From Reyranella sp. (GTDB taxonomy: Bacteria; Pseudomonadota; Alphaproteobacteria; Reyranellales; Reyranellaceae), in contig JAUXST010000291.1 of the NCBI GenBank assembly GCA_030679805.1, forward strand, positions 1-22,405: a DNA stretch of 22,405 nucleotides, written 5' to 3'. A program made the translations under genes and the position numbers. Every line of letters begins with the position of its first letter. The first letter of the stretch is position 1. The notes under the pieces were generated by a model. The model saw nothing but the letters and a program-made list of their open reading frames with translations, had not been told where the DNA came from and did no database searches. This document shows, one piece after another, positions 15,314-22,405 of this stretch.

Positions 15314-15991
15314 TCAGCCGAGCGCGGCGCGGATCCTGGCGATACGCCGGCGGGTCGAGCGCAGCGGATCTCGTTTGCTCGCCACTTCCGTGACGCGCAG
15401 GTGGACGACGATCGGCCGGTGATCGGACGGGCCGGCGGCCAGCGTGTCGGTTGCGCTGCAGTGAAGCCCATGGACCAAGCAACGATCGAGGCGGAATGGT
15501 ACGACGTTGCTGGCGAAGTGCGTCGTCTCCAGCGGACCGACATCGAAGAACCCCGGCACCAGGATCGGCCCGACGGCATTGTAGTCGCCCACGATGGCCG
15601 AGGGGCTGCCGCGCAGCTTGGCGGCGATGCGCGCGAGCTGGCGGCGGTTCAGGAGCTGGCCGTGCGAGAGATGGACGTTGGCGAAGGTGATGCCGTTCAC
15701 CTGGAGAATCTGCGCCCGGCGGCGCGGCAGCTTTCCCGGCAGCTTGGACGCCGGCAATGCGAGCGGACGCGGCGAGGCGATGGGATGGCGGCTCCAGGCG
15801 GCCAGGCCGTGGATCTTCCCCGGCCAGGGGAGGCGGTGGAAATGGCCGCCGGCCAGCGCCGGCAACGCGTCCATGTGCTCCGTGGCCTCCTGCATGAGGA
15901 GAAGCTCGGGCCGCTCGCGCTCGACGAGCGTTGCCACGTCCTCGACCGCGGCGCCGGTGAGACGCAGCAGATTCCAGCTGATGACCTTCAC
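15314..15991 (-). CDS. Endonuclease/exonuclease/phosphatase family protein
   Basis: A 225-residue metal-dependent EEP-fold protein, a family covering nucleases, lipid and inositol phosphatases. The expected active-site elements are present: SWN (5-7), QEA with E35, NVHLSHG (105-111), GDYNA (135-139) and SDHRPI (189-194). No signal peptide is evident. The start is GTG at 15991, with GAGG five bases upstream. The gene lies 22 bp downstream of the antiporter gene on the same strand and converges with cls, with 6 bp between stops. EEP genes beside cardiolipin synthase genes are something I recall from other proteobacteria, which might hint at phospholipid-related chemistry. Substrate is unknown. 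Confidence 0.9.
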   Translation of the reverse strand: MKVISWNLLRLTGAAVEDVATLVERERPELLLMQEATEHMDALPALAGGHFHRLPWPGKIHGLAAWSRHPIASPRPLALPASKLPGKLPRRRAQILQVNGITFANVHLSHGQLLNRRQLARIAAKLRGSPSAIVGDYNAVGPILVPGFFDVGPLETTHFASNVVPFRLDRCLVHGLHCSATDTLAAGPSDHRPIVVHLRVTEVASKRDPLRSTRRRIARIRAALG

Positions 15992-16013
15992 ACCGGCCTC
16001 ATCACATCACGCC

Positions 16014-17840
16014 TCACGATTTGGGGTTCCGGTCGCGCCGCGCCGTCCGGCGGGTCAGGCGGATCTGCTCGGTGAGCAAGCTCGCGGTGCCGGCGGCGGC
16101 CTGTAATTCCTGGCGGACCGTTTCGCGCCGCTCGTGGATCGAGGCGATCACCAGGCCCATCGGCACGCCGAGGCCGACCAGCGCCGACTCGGCCAACTGC
16201 AGGCTTGCCTCGATTGTCTCGGGGACCGTGTCGGTGACGCGAAGCGTATAGAGGTGACGGGCATGCTGGGCATCGTGTGCGCGCGCCACGATCATCACGT
16301 CGGGGCGGCGCGCCCGCACGGCCCGCACGACGTCGTCGACCACCGCGGTGTCGATCGTGACGATGACGCCTGTCGCCTCGTCGATGCCGCAGCGCTTCAG
16401 GTAGATCGGGTTGCTGGCATCGCCGTAGTAGATCGGCCGGCCGAGGTTGCGCCAGCGCTCGACGAGGGCGACGTCCTTGTCGGTGGCGAGATAGGCGATC
16501 TCGTGCTTGTCGAGCAGGTCGCAGACCAGCTGGCCGACGCGGCCATGGCCCACGACAATGACACGCTTGGTGTGGTCGTCCGGCGGCAGCACGGTCGAGG
16601 AAGGCCGCGAAGGTGCCGCGACGTCGAGGCGCCTGTGGACGCGCCTGGCGGCCAGGGAGACGAATGGCAATGTGGCCATGGTCAGCGACACCACGGCGAG
16701 CACGCCCGCCGCGACGCCGTCGTCGATCAGCCTGAACTGGGTCGCAAGGCCGATGCCGATGAAGGCGAACTCGCCGCCGGGCGCCAGCAGCAGGCTGGTC
16801 TCGATGCTCGTCGACCACGGCACGCCGAACAGCCGGCAAAGCGGCGCGAGCAGCATCGTCTTGGCCACCATCATGGCGAGGAAACCGCCGGCCACCAGCA
16901 GGGGCTCGCGCCAGATGAATCCCAGATCGACATGCATGCCGACGGAGAAGAAGAAGACGCCGAGCAGAAGACCGCGAAAGGGATCGATCATCGCTTCAAC
17001 GGCGCGCCGGTATTCGGTCTCGGCCAGCAGAAGGCCGGCGACGAAGGCACCCAGCGCCATCGACAGGCCGGCGTAGGCGGCGACCACCCCGGACCCCACG
17101 GCAATCAGAAGCGTGGCGGCCATGAAGAATTCCGGATTGTCCGTGCCGGCGGCGAGGCGAAACAACGGCTTCAGCACGAGCCGGCCGACGACGGCGATTA
17201 TACCAACGGCAACGGCGGCCTCGACTAGGGCCACCACGACACCCTGCAGAACCGAGCCTTCCGAATGGCCGCCCAGGGCACTGATCAGGAACAGCAGCGG
17301 CACGACCGCAAGATCCTGGGCCAGCAGGATGGCGAAGCTGGTGCGTCCGGTCGTCGACATCATGCGGCGCTGCCCGGAGAGCAGTTCCATGACGATGGCC
17401 GTCGAGGAAAGCGCCAGGCAGGCGCCGATGATCAGTGCCGCCGCCGGCGGCTGGCCCAGCCAGAGAGCCACCAGCGAGATGGCAAGCGCGCTGAGGAACA
17501 CCTGCGACCCGCCCAGCCCGAACACCAGGCGACGCATGGTGAGAAGGCGGCGCATCGACAGTTCCATACCGATGAAGAACAGCAGGAAGACGATTCCGAG
17601 GTCGGCGATGAAGGCGATCTGCCTTTCGCCGGTGACGGTGATCCAGTCGATGGCGCGCGAATGGTGGGCAAGCTGGCCCAGTCCATGGGGCCCGAGCAAC
17701 GCGCCGACGACGAGAAAGCCCAGAACCGGGCTGATCTTCAGGCGATGCACGATCGGTGCCACGATCGCCGCCGTTCCCAGAACGATCAGGGCGTCCTTGA
17801 AGACGAAGATTTCCGCGGGACCTGCCATTGGCGCAAACAT
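16014..17840 (-). CDS. Monovalent cation:proton antiporter of the KefB/KefC (CPA2) type
   Basis: A protein of about 608 residues with three parts. The Na+/H+-exchanger-like membrane domain (about 10-400) has many hydrophobic segments, SPVLGFLVVGALLGPHG, LLFFIGMEL and QDLAVVPLL with D176. A linker of about 25 residues follows. The cytosolic TrkA-N/RCK nucleotide-binding domain begins at TKRVIVVGHGRVG (glycine motif 431-436) and includes YYGDASNP. Known relatives exchange K+ or Na+ for H+, and Kef proteins are gated by glutathione adducts. The start at 17840 (MFAPMAG) or the in-frame ATG at 17828 (MAGPAEIF) are both possible, and neither has a clear ribosome site. The frame open further upstream would run into the divergent dehydrogenase gene and is rejected. 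A charged tail of about 70 residues follows the RCK domain. Confidence 0.93.
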   Translation of the reverse strand: MFAPMAGPAEIFVFKDALIVLGTAAIVAPIVHRLKISPVLGFLVVGALLGPHGLGQLAHHSRAIDWITVTGERQIAFIADLGIVFLLFFIGMELSMRRLLTMRRLVFGLGGSQVFLSALAISLVALWLGQPPAAALIIGACLALSSTAIVMELLSGQRRMMSTTGRTSFAILLAQDLAVVPLLFLISALGGHSEGSVLQGVVVALVEAAVAVGIIAVVGRLVLKPLFRLAAGTDNPEFFMAATLLIAVGSGVVAAYAGLSMALGAFVAGLLLAETEYRRAVEAMIDPFRGLLLGVFFFSVGMHVDLGFIWREPLLVAGGFLAMMVAKTMLLAPLCRLFGVPWSTSIETSLLLAPGGEFAFIGIGLATQFRLIDDGVAAGVLAVVSLTMATLPFVSLAARRVHRRLDVAAPSRPSSTVLPPDDHTKRVIVVGHGRVGQLVCDLLDKHEIAYLATDKDVALVERWRNLGRPIYYGDASNPIYLKRCGIDEATGVIVTIDTAVVDDVVRAVRARRPDVMIVARAHDAQHARHLYTLRVTDTVPETIEASLQLAESALVGLGVPMGLVIASIHERRETVRQELQAAAGTASLLTEQIRLTRRTARRDRNPKS

Positions 17841-17858
17841 AGACTGTGGGTGGCGATC

Positions 17859-17866
17859 TGTGCACA
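17859..17866. promoter_or_regulatory. Short palindrome in the antiporter/dehydrogenase divergent gap
   Basis: The sequence tgtgcaca is a perfect 8-bp palindrome in the 64-bp region between two divergent genes. It could be a regulator half of a larger site, but its length makes chance a real explanation. Confidence 0.15.
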
Positions 17867-17904
17867 CTTTCGTCGGCAAGGAATGAATACGGGATGGAGA
17901 CGAT

Positions 17905-18906
17905 ATGAAAGTGGTCATCACCGGCGGCGCGGGCTTTCTCGGCAAGAAGCTGGCACGGCGCATCCTGCAGCAGGGCACGATCGCAGGGCCGACCGGTGCG
18001 CCCGAGCGCGTGAGCGAGCTGTTGCTGTTCGACGTCGCCAAGGCGACGGGGCCGGGGCTCGACGATCCCAGGGTCAAGGCGCTGGCCGGCGACATCGCCA
18101 ATTTCGCCACCGTGCAGTCGATCGTGCAGGGCGCGGCCACGGTATTCCACTTCGCCGCCGTCGTGAGCGCCGGCGCGGAGGCCGATTTCGATCTTGGCTA
18201 CCGGGTCAATCTCGACGGTACGCGCAACGTACTCGAAGCCTGCCGGGCGCTCGGCACCAACCCGAGGGTTGTCTTCACCAGTTCGCTGGCGGCCTTTGGC
18301 GGCGACCTACCGCCGGCCGTGACCGACGACACGCCGCTCACGCCCCAGACCTCATACGGTGCGCAGAAATCGATCGGTGAATTTCTCGTGCGCGACTACA
18401 CCCGCAAGGGCTACCTGCGCGGCACCGCAGTCCGGTTGCCGACGATCTGCGTCCGCACGGGGCTGCCCAACAAGGCGGCTTCGACGTGGGCCAGCTCGGT
18501 CGTGCGCGAGCCGCTCACGGGCGTGGACGTCGTCTGTCCGGTGACGCCGGAGACCATCATGGTCGTGCTCAGCCCACGCAAGACCGTCGATGCCTTCGTG
18601 CGCCTGCACGACCTGCCGGCCGACGCCTTCGGGCCGGGCCGCACCCTGCTGCTGAACGGCATCAACGTGACGGCGAAGGAGTTGGAGGCCGCGGTGGGCC
18701 GCCATGCCGGCAATCGCAAGGTCGGCAAGGTGGTCTGGCAGCACGATCCGGCCATTCAGCGGATCTGCGACGGCTGGCCCCAGGGCATCGATTCGAAGCG
18801 TTCGCGCACGCTCGGCTTCGAAACCGACAAGGACCTCGACGAGATCGTGCGCCATTTCATTGCCGACGACATCGACGAGCAGATGAAGATCGCGAAGCCC
18901 GTCTGA
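17905..18906 (+). CDS. denD: NAD-dependent epimerase/dehydratase, D-erythronate dehydrogenase (DenD)-like
   Basis: A 333-residue extended short-chain dehydrogenase. The Rossmann loop TGGAGFLG is at 6-13, the catalytic serines are S126/S127 in VFTSS, and the catalytic pair Y151/K155 lies in SYGAQKSIGEFL. The runs DLGYRVNLDGTRNVLEACRA and PQTSYGAQK, the LPTICVRTGLPNKAAS element and REPLTGVDVVCPV are those I associate with D-erythronate dehydrogenases and related uronate dehydrogenases. DenD oxidises D-erythronate to 2-keto-D-erythronate. The other enzymes of that pathway (OtnI/OtnC/DenK-type) are absent here, so the substrate assignment is less certain than the family. GGAGA before the ATG at 17905 supports the start. 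It diverges from the antiporter and converges with the methyltransferase gene (2 bp between stops). Confidence 0.85.
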   Translation: MKVVITGGAGFLGKKLARRILQQGTIAGPTGAPERVSELLLFDVAKATGPGLDDPRVKALAGDIANFATVQSIVQGAATVFHFAAVVSAGAEADFDLGYRVNLDGTRNVLEACRALGTNPRVVFTSSLAAFGGDLPPAVTDDTPLTPQTSYGAQKSIGEFLVRDYTRKGYLRGTAVRLPTICVRTGLPNKAASTWASSVVREPLTGVDVVCPVTPETIMVVLSPRKTVDAFVRLHDLPADAFGPGRTLLLNGINVTAKELEAAVGRHAGNRKVGKVVWQHDPAIQRICDGWPQGIDSKRSRTLGFETDKDLDEIVRHFIADDIDEQMKIAKPV

Positions 18907-18908
18907 TC

Positions 18909-19718
18909 CTAGTTGCCGCGCAGCATGCGCCAGCCGTTCTGGAGATGACGCCAGGGGCCCCAGACATGGCGCGTGCGCATCATGTGCCAGCGCTGCGGCT
19001 CGTTGTCGGGGCCGGCGACGGGTCCGGCATCCTCGACGTAGTCGGTGATGCCGACGGCGTCGGTGTCCCAGGGGCCGGTGGTCTTGAAGATAGTCGTCCT
19101 GGCGCCGTAGGCACCGAGCGCCCGCGACATGCCCGAGGCCATGAAATCCATATAGCGCGGCAGGCTTTCGGGGCGGCAGAGATAGCCCTTGTTGAAGCCG
19201 ACGGCGAGCAGCCGGAAGTGGAAGGGGTTCTTTTCGAGGTAGCGGATCACCTCGGTGGTATTGGCCGGATAACGCGGCGAGAAGAAATCGTCGATCACCA
19301 CGATTCCCTCGGCGTTGACGATCCGGTTGGCGAATTCGAGCTCGCGATAGACCGCGGTGCCGGTATGCTCGCCGTCGATGTGGAACCAGCGCACCGTCTG
19401 ATGCATCGCCCGGAGGTCGAGCTTGGCGGCCAGATCGGCCGAGGGGCCGGAAAGCGGCACGATGTTGGCGGGCTCCACGCCGGTCGACTGGATGGCGCGA
19501 TGGACCGCCGGTTCGTCCAGCCGGAGGTCGCACAGGTAGAGCTTTTCGTCGCCCTTGCGATAGGACGCCAGGACCGAGGCCGAGCGGCCGCGCCACACAC
19601 CGATCTCGAACAAGTCCCCGGTCACCCGGGCCTGCTGATCGAGCAGGGCGCGCCAGATGCAATAGGACTGGAACATGAACCAGCCCGGGATTGCATCGAT
19701 TTTTTCCCAACTCAGCAT
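18909..19718 (-). CDS. Class I SAM-dependent methyltransferase
   Basis: A 269-residue protein with a Rossmann-type methyltransferase core of the Methyltransf_24/TylF-like kind. The SAM-binding motif I is FEIGVWRGRSA (37-47). It is followed by an acidic strand end LYLCDLRLDEP (60-70), HIDGEHTG (113-120) with a likely metal or catalytic acid, and VIDDFF (141-146). Relatives O-methylate sugars or small metabolites, often in glycan or natural-product loci. There is no signal peptide. GAGG seven bases before the ATG at 19718 supports the start. It is divergent, over 106 bp, from two paralogous membrane proteins that may be glycosyltransferases, so a surface-glycan role is possible but inferred. 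The target is unknown. Confidence 0.85.
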   Translation of the reverse strand: MLSWEKIDAIPGWFMFQSYCIWRALLDQQARVTGDLFEIGVWRGRSASVLASYRKGDEKLYLCDLRLDEPAVHRAIQSTGVEPANIVPLSGPSADLAAKLDLRAMHQTVRWFHIDGEHTGTAVYRELEFANRIVNAEGIVVIDDFFSPRYPANTTEVIRYLEKNPFHFRLLAVGFNKGYLCRPESLPRYMDFMASGMSRALGAYGARTTIFKTTGPWDTDAVGITDYVEDAGPVAGPDNEPQRWHMMRTRHVWGPWRHLQNGWRMLRGN

Positions 19719-19791
19719 CCTGGATCCTCGCTTGCGGCGCCTTGCTAACAGCGCCCCTTCGACGCTGCAAGCCGGGACCGCTTGCGTCTGC

Positions 19792-19804
19792 CCCGACGGT
19801 CGGG
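19792..19804. promoter_or_regulatory. 13-bp palindrome upstream of the tandem membrane-protein genes
   Basis: cccgac-g-gtcggg is a perfect inverted repeat with one central base, in the divergent region, ending 20 bp before the ATG at 19825. It could be an operator for the divergent pair. In GC-rich DNA chance occurrence is possible. Confidence 0.3.
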
Positions 19805-19824
19805 TAGAGCCCGCACGCCCGCTT

Positions 19825-21174
19825 ATGCCAACAACGACAATCGCCTACCGAACGATGATCGGTCTGCTTTGGGGACTGGCGCTCTGGCATAGCTGGGAGA
19901 GCCGGGGGCTTTTCGTCGACGGCTTCGCATTTCTCGTCCAGATCGCGCGCCGCGAGTGGTTCTTCGATTTCTATGCGCCGCGCCTCTACGCCATGGTCAT
20001 CGGCCAGGTCCCGGTCATGGCGGCGCTGTTCCTGGGTGTCACCGACCTGCATCTCATGGCCCGGCTGCTGTCGCTTGGGCTATTTGCCGTTCCGACCGCT
20101 CTCTATTCCCTCGCCCTGATGCGCGTGAAGGACGATGCGGTTCTGCTGGCAGCCGTCGTCGCTGCGATCGCGCTGGTGTTCATGACGACGTCGTTCTTCA
20201 TCGTCGGCGAATACAACACGGCCTATGCGCTCTCGATCCTGGCCGCGGTCCGGCTGGCCACGGCCCGGCGGCTCGAGCTGTTCGACAGCCTGATGCTGGC
20301 GGCACTGGCCTTCCTCTCCATGCGCACCTACGAGGTGATGATCTATCTGGGGCCGATGCTGGCGGGGATGATCTTCTGGGCGATCCACCGGGCTCCGGCA
20401 CGGCCGATCCTTCCCACCGCGCTGCATGTCGCGGCCGCCGGCATGTTCCTTGCCGGCATGGTCATCGCGGCCGGCTCCATCGTCCAGCCCTTCTCCGAAG
20501 ACCATCTCAGCAATACCCTCACGACGGCTGCGAACTTCTGGCAGAATATTCAATTCGACATGGCGCTGGCGGCCGCGCTGGTGGTGGTGGCTTGGGCGCT
20601 GATCAATCCTCATTCGCTGCTGGACACGAGACCTTACCGATGGGCGGGAATTTTTCTCGTCATCCTCGCCTTGTCGCCCCTGTTGGCGCTGAGCGACACG
20701 CTCATCAGGCCGCTGGCCAAGTCGCAGTACGTCGCGCGCACGGCGGCGGGGCTGGTGATCGCTACGATCGTCGCGTTCATATGGGCCTACCGCTCGAGCC
20801 TCGCGACCAGGATTCCGGCCCTCGCCGTCTTGGGCACGCCTGTGGCGGCCCGGCGCTTCGTTGCCTTTGCCCTTCTGATGATGTTGGCCGGCCTGCCTTG
20901 CGACATCTATCTGACAAGAACCTGGATCTCCTACCTCGACTCGGTGCGTACGGCGGTCCGTTCCCAGAGCGGGGTGATCGCCTTCGAGAGCACGTCGCTG
21001 GCCAAATATCCACACCTCCATCTGGTCGAGGCCTGGATACTGCCGAGCCAGAGCCTGGCGCTGCGGGCCAAGCGCGGAGATGGGATCATCGCGCCACCCC
21101 ACGATTTCGACTCGTGGCAGCCCTTTCCGCCGGAGCGGCCGTACCCTCTCGGGTCCTTTGCTTGGCGCGACTAG
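19825..21174 (+). CDS. Multi-spanning membrane protein, GT-C glycosyltransferase-like (paralog 1)
   Basis: A 449-residue protein with about ten hydrophobic segments and a soluble C-terminal tail of about 75 residues. I do not recognise a named family. After the first membrane segment comes RGLFVDGFAFL with D32, then FDFYAPR (47-53). An acidic residue in the first external loop is typical of GT-C glycosyltransferases, which use lipid-linked sugars at the outer face of the membrane. Other shared stretches with the next gene are TSFFIVGEYN (122-131), RTYEVMIYLGP, FWQNIQF and QYVARTAAG. The start at 19825 (MPTTTIAYRT) is chosen because the frame upstream overlaps the divergent methyltransferase; no strong ribosome site is seen. 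The next, paralogous gene begins 2 bp after its stop. Function is inference; a non-catalytic membrane protein remains possible. Confidence 0.8.
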   Translation: MPTTTIAYRTMIGLLWGLALWHSWESRGLFVDGFAFLVQIARREWFFDFYAPRLYAMVIGQVPVMAALFLGVTDLHLMARLLSLGLFAVPTALYSLALMRVKDDAVLLAAVVAAIALVFMTTSFFIVGEYNTAYALSILAAVRLATARRLELFDSLMLAALAFLSMRTYEVMIYLGPMLAGMIFWAIHRAPARPILPTALHVAAAGMFLAGMVIAAGSIVQPFSEDHLSNTLTTAANFWQNIQFDMALAAALVVVAWALINPHSLLDTRPYRWAGIFLVILALSPLLALSDTLIRPLAKSQYVARTAAGLVIATIVAFIWAYRSSLATRIPALAVLGTPVAARRFVAFALLMMLAGLPCDIYLTRTWISYLDSVRTAVRSQSGVIAFESTSLAKYPHLHLVEAWILPSQSLALRAKRGDGIIAPPHDFDSWQPFPPERPYPLGSFAWRD

Positions 21175-21176
21175 GC

Positions 21177-22405
21177 ATGCCCAGCGTCCCGCCAATCACG
21201 GTCTACCGGGGCGTCGTCGTGCTGCTCTGGGCATTGGTTGCCTACAATGCGTTCGAGTGTCGTGGTCTCTTCTGGGACGGCTCGGCCTTCCTGGTGAACC
21301 TGCTCGACGGTGAGAGGTTTCACGATTTCTACGCCGCCCGCGCCCACGTCGACTGGCTGACACAGGCGCCCATGTTGCTGCTGGCGGACGCCGGTTTGCG
21401 CGACACCAGACTGCTGGCAATGGCCTACTCGGCCACGCTGTTCGCGGTGCCCGCCGCCCTCTATCACTTCGCGCTGGCGCGCGTACGGCACGAAATGTCG
21501 CTTCTTGCTGCCGTAGTAGCGATCGTTGCCGCGGTCTATCTGCCGACCTCGTTCTTCATCGTCGGCGAGTACAACGTGACCTTCGCGGCCGTGACCGCCG
21601 CCATGGCAGTGGCGCTGACGGCCGGCGTCAGGAGCGTGCGGGACGCGGTGATCCTGTGTGCGCTCGGGGCGCTTTGCCTGCGTTCCTACGAGGCCATGGT
21701 CTATTTCGGGCCGTTGCTGGCGGCGGCAATCGTCTGGACATCGAGGCGCGCGACCGATTCCGACTTCGCGATGCGCGTGCTCTATGCCCTGGCATCGCTC
21801 GCCTTCATCGGCGCGGCGGTGGTGTCGGGCGCCACGATCGCCGACTATTGGGATCACCCGCACTTTCTCCAGGTCCGGTCGACCAGTGTCCAGTTCTGGC
21901 GGAACATGCAGTTCGCCATCCCGCTGTCCGGATTCGCGATCTGCGGCGTGGCGGGTTTGCGCAACCCGGCCTGGCTGCGGAAGCGGGGGCCGACCATCGT
22001 TCTCGGCGTCATAGCGGTTCTGCTCGCCCTGTCGCCGTGGTGGCGCGACGTGCACCCGCCGTCGATCCTCTACCCGCCGTCCCATTACGTGGCGCGCCAG
22101 GCGGCGGGAATCCTGCTGGCAGCCCTTCTGGGCGGCATGTGGCTGCTCGTCGCCTGGCGGTGCAATCCGCCAGCGGTCCTTGCGGTCTTGCGCGAGGCGC
22201 CCGTCGCGCGGCGGATGCTCGCCCTCATGACGGCGCTGACATTTGCGGCGGCGGTGCCCGACGTCGCGCTGACGCGGCTGTGGGCGGACTATCTCGGTGG
22301 CCTGCGCCACCTGGTCAACGACCGCACCGGCATCGTTCGGGCCGAAACGCTGCCGCCGTACGTCTGGCCGAACAAGCTGTTCTTCCAGGACTGGTCGTTT
22401 CCGGC
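21177..22405 (+). CDS. Multi-spanning membrane protein, GT-C glycosyltransferase-like (paralog 2, truncated by window end)
   Basis: The first 409 codons of a gene that runs off the window. It begins MPSVPPITVYRGVVVLLWAL and keeps open to the last base. It parallels the preceding gene along its whole length: RGLFWDGSAFLV with D34, HDFYAAR (49-55), LFAVPAALYHFAL, TSFFIVGEYN (124-133), LRSYEAMVYFGPLLA, FWRNMQFAIPL and HYVARQAAG, then a soluble tail beginning near LTRLWADYLGGL. About ten membrane segments are apparent. The ATG is 2 bp after the stop of paralog 1, so the two are probably cotranscribed and translationally coupled. Tandem duplication with divergence is the simplest origin. A role in transferring sugar or another group from a lipid carrier is inferred only from the acidic residue in the first loop. 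Confidence 0.82.
   Translation, partial: MPSVPPITVYRGVVVLLWALVAYNAFECRGLFWDGSAFLVNLLDGERFHDFYAARAHVDWLTQAPMLLLADAGLRDTRLLAMAYSATLFAVPAALYHFALARVRHEMSLLAAVVAIVAAVYLPTSFFIVGEYNVTFAAVTAAMAVALTAGVRSVRDAVILCALGALCLRSYEAMVYFGPLLAAAIVWTSRRATDSDFAMRVLYALASLAFIGAAVVSGATIADYWDHPHFLQVRSTSVQFWRNMQFAIPLSGFAICGVAGLRNPAWLRKRGPTIVLGVIAVLLALSPWWRDVHPPSILYPPSHYVARQAAGILLAALLGGMWLLVAWRCNPPAVLAVLREAPVARRMLALMTALTFAAAVPDVALTRLWADYLGGLRHLVNDRTGIVRAETLPPYVWPNKLFFQDWSFP

Noticed and set aside
17841..18140. N-terminal extension of the antiporter frame by about 100 residues
   Set aside because: It would overlap the divergent dehydrogenase gene, and the extra residues are not hydrophobic or antiporter-like.
18352..20052. 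566-codon open frame on the minus strand covering the dehydrogenase and methyltransferase genes
   Set aside because: It overlaps the methyltransferase in another frame and is antisense to the dehydrogenase; its sequence has low-complexity, arginine-rich content and no domain.
1..22405. CRISPR array, toxin-antitoxin, restriction, phage-defence or prophage genes
   Set aside because: I looked for regularly spaced repeats, transposase or integrase motifs and small paired genes and saw none.

Overview
The window is a gene-dense, visibly high-GC stretch of bacterial chromosome. Its gene families (family-5 peptide ABC importer, DUF1028, TauD/TfdA dioxygenase, IclR regulator, omega-amino-acid transaminase, D-erythronate dehydrogenase-like protein) and its codon use suggest an alphaproteobacterium of the Reyranella/Bradyrhizobium kind. 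That placement rests on overall impression, not on a marker gene. There are 17 well-supported protein genes, two of them cut by the window edges, plus one doubtful small ORF. I see no tRNA, rRNA, CRISPR array, transposase or phage gene.

Positions 1-6716 are entirely minus strand. Reading in the direction of transcription they encode a TauD/TfdA dioxygenase, YgfZ, a cytoplasmic-looking gamma-glutamyltransferase, a DUF1028 protein, two Opp/Dpp-type ATPases and the start of a family-5 solute-binding protein. The last four genes are joined by three ATGA stop/start overlaps, so import of a peptide-like substrate and its cleavage by two Ntn-fold proteins look like one unit. An IclR regulator (6827-7597, plus) diverges from the dioxygenase gene, with two palindromes in the gap between them.

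Positions 7598-8035 form the only long gap, a convergent region with several small palindromes and one doubtful small ORF. Next come two unrelated MFS transporters with an ATGA overlap (minus), a 138-bp imperfect inverted repeat, and a YfcG-like glutathione S-transferase (minus).

A plus-strand cluster at 11522-15307 encodes an AcuI-type acryloyl-CoA reductase, a beta-alanine/omega-amino acid:pyruvate transaminase and a cardiolipin synthase. Convergent to it are an endonuclease/exonuclease/phosphatase-family protein and a KefB/KefC-type antiporter (minus). A DenD-like dehydrogenase (plus) diverges from the antiporter.

The right end holds a SAM-dependent methyltransferase (minus). Divergent from it are two tandem, paralogous multi-spanning membrane proteins (plus), the second cut by the window end. 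They have a GT-C-like layout and are the least characterised genes here. Most of the window is ordinary metabolism and transport. The items most worth a second look are the GGT/DUF1028/ABC unit, the tandem GT-C-like pair and the inverted-repeat element.
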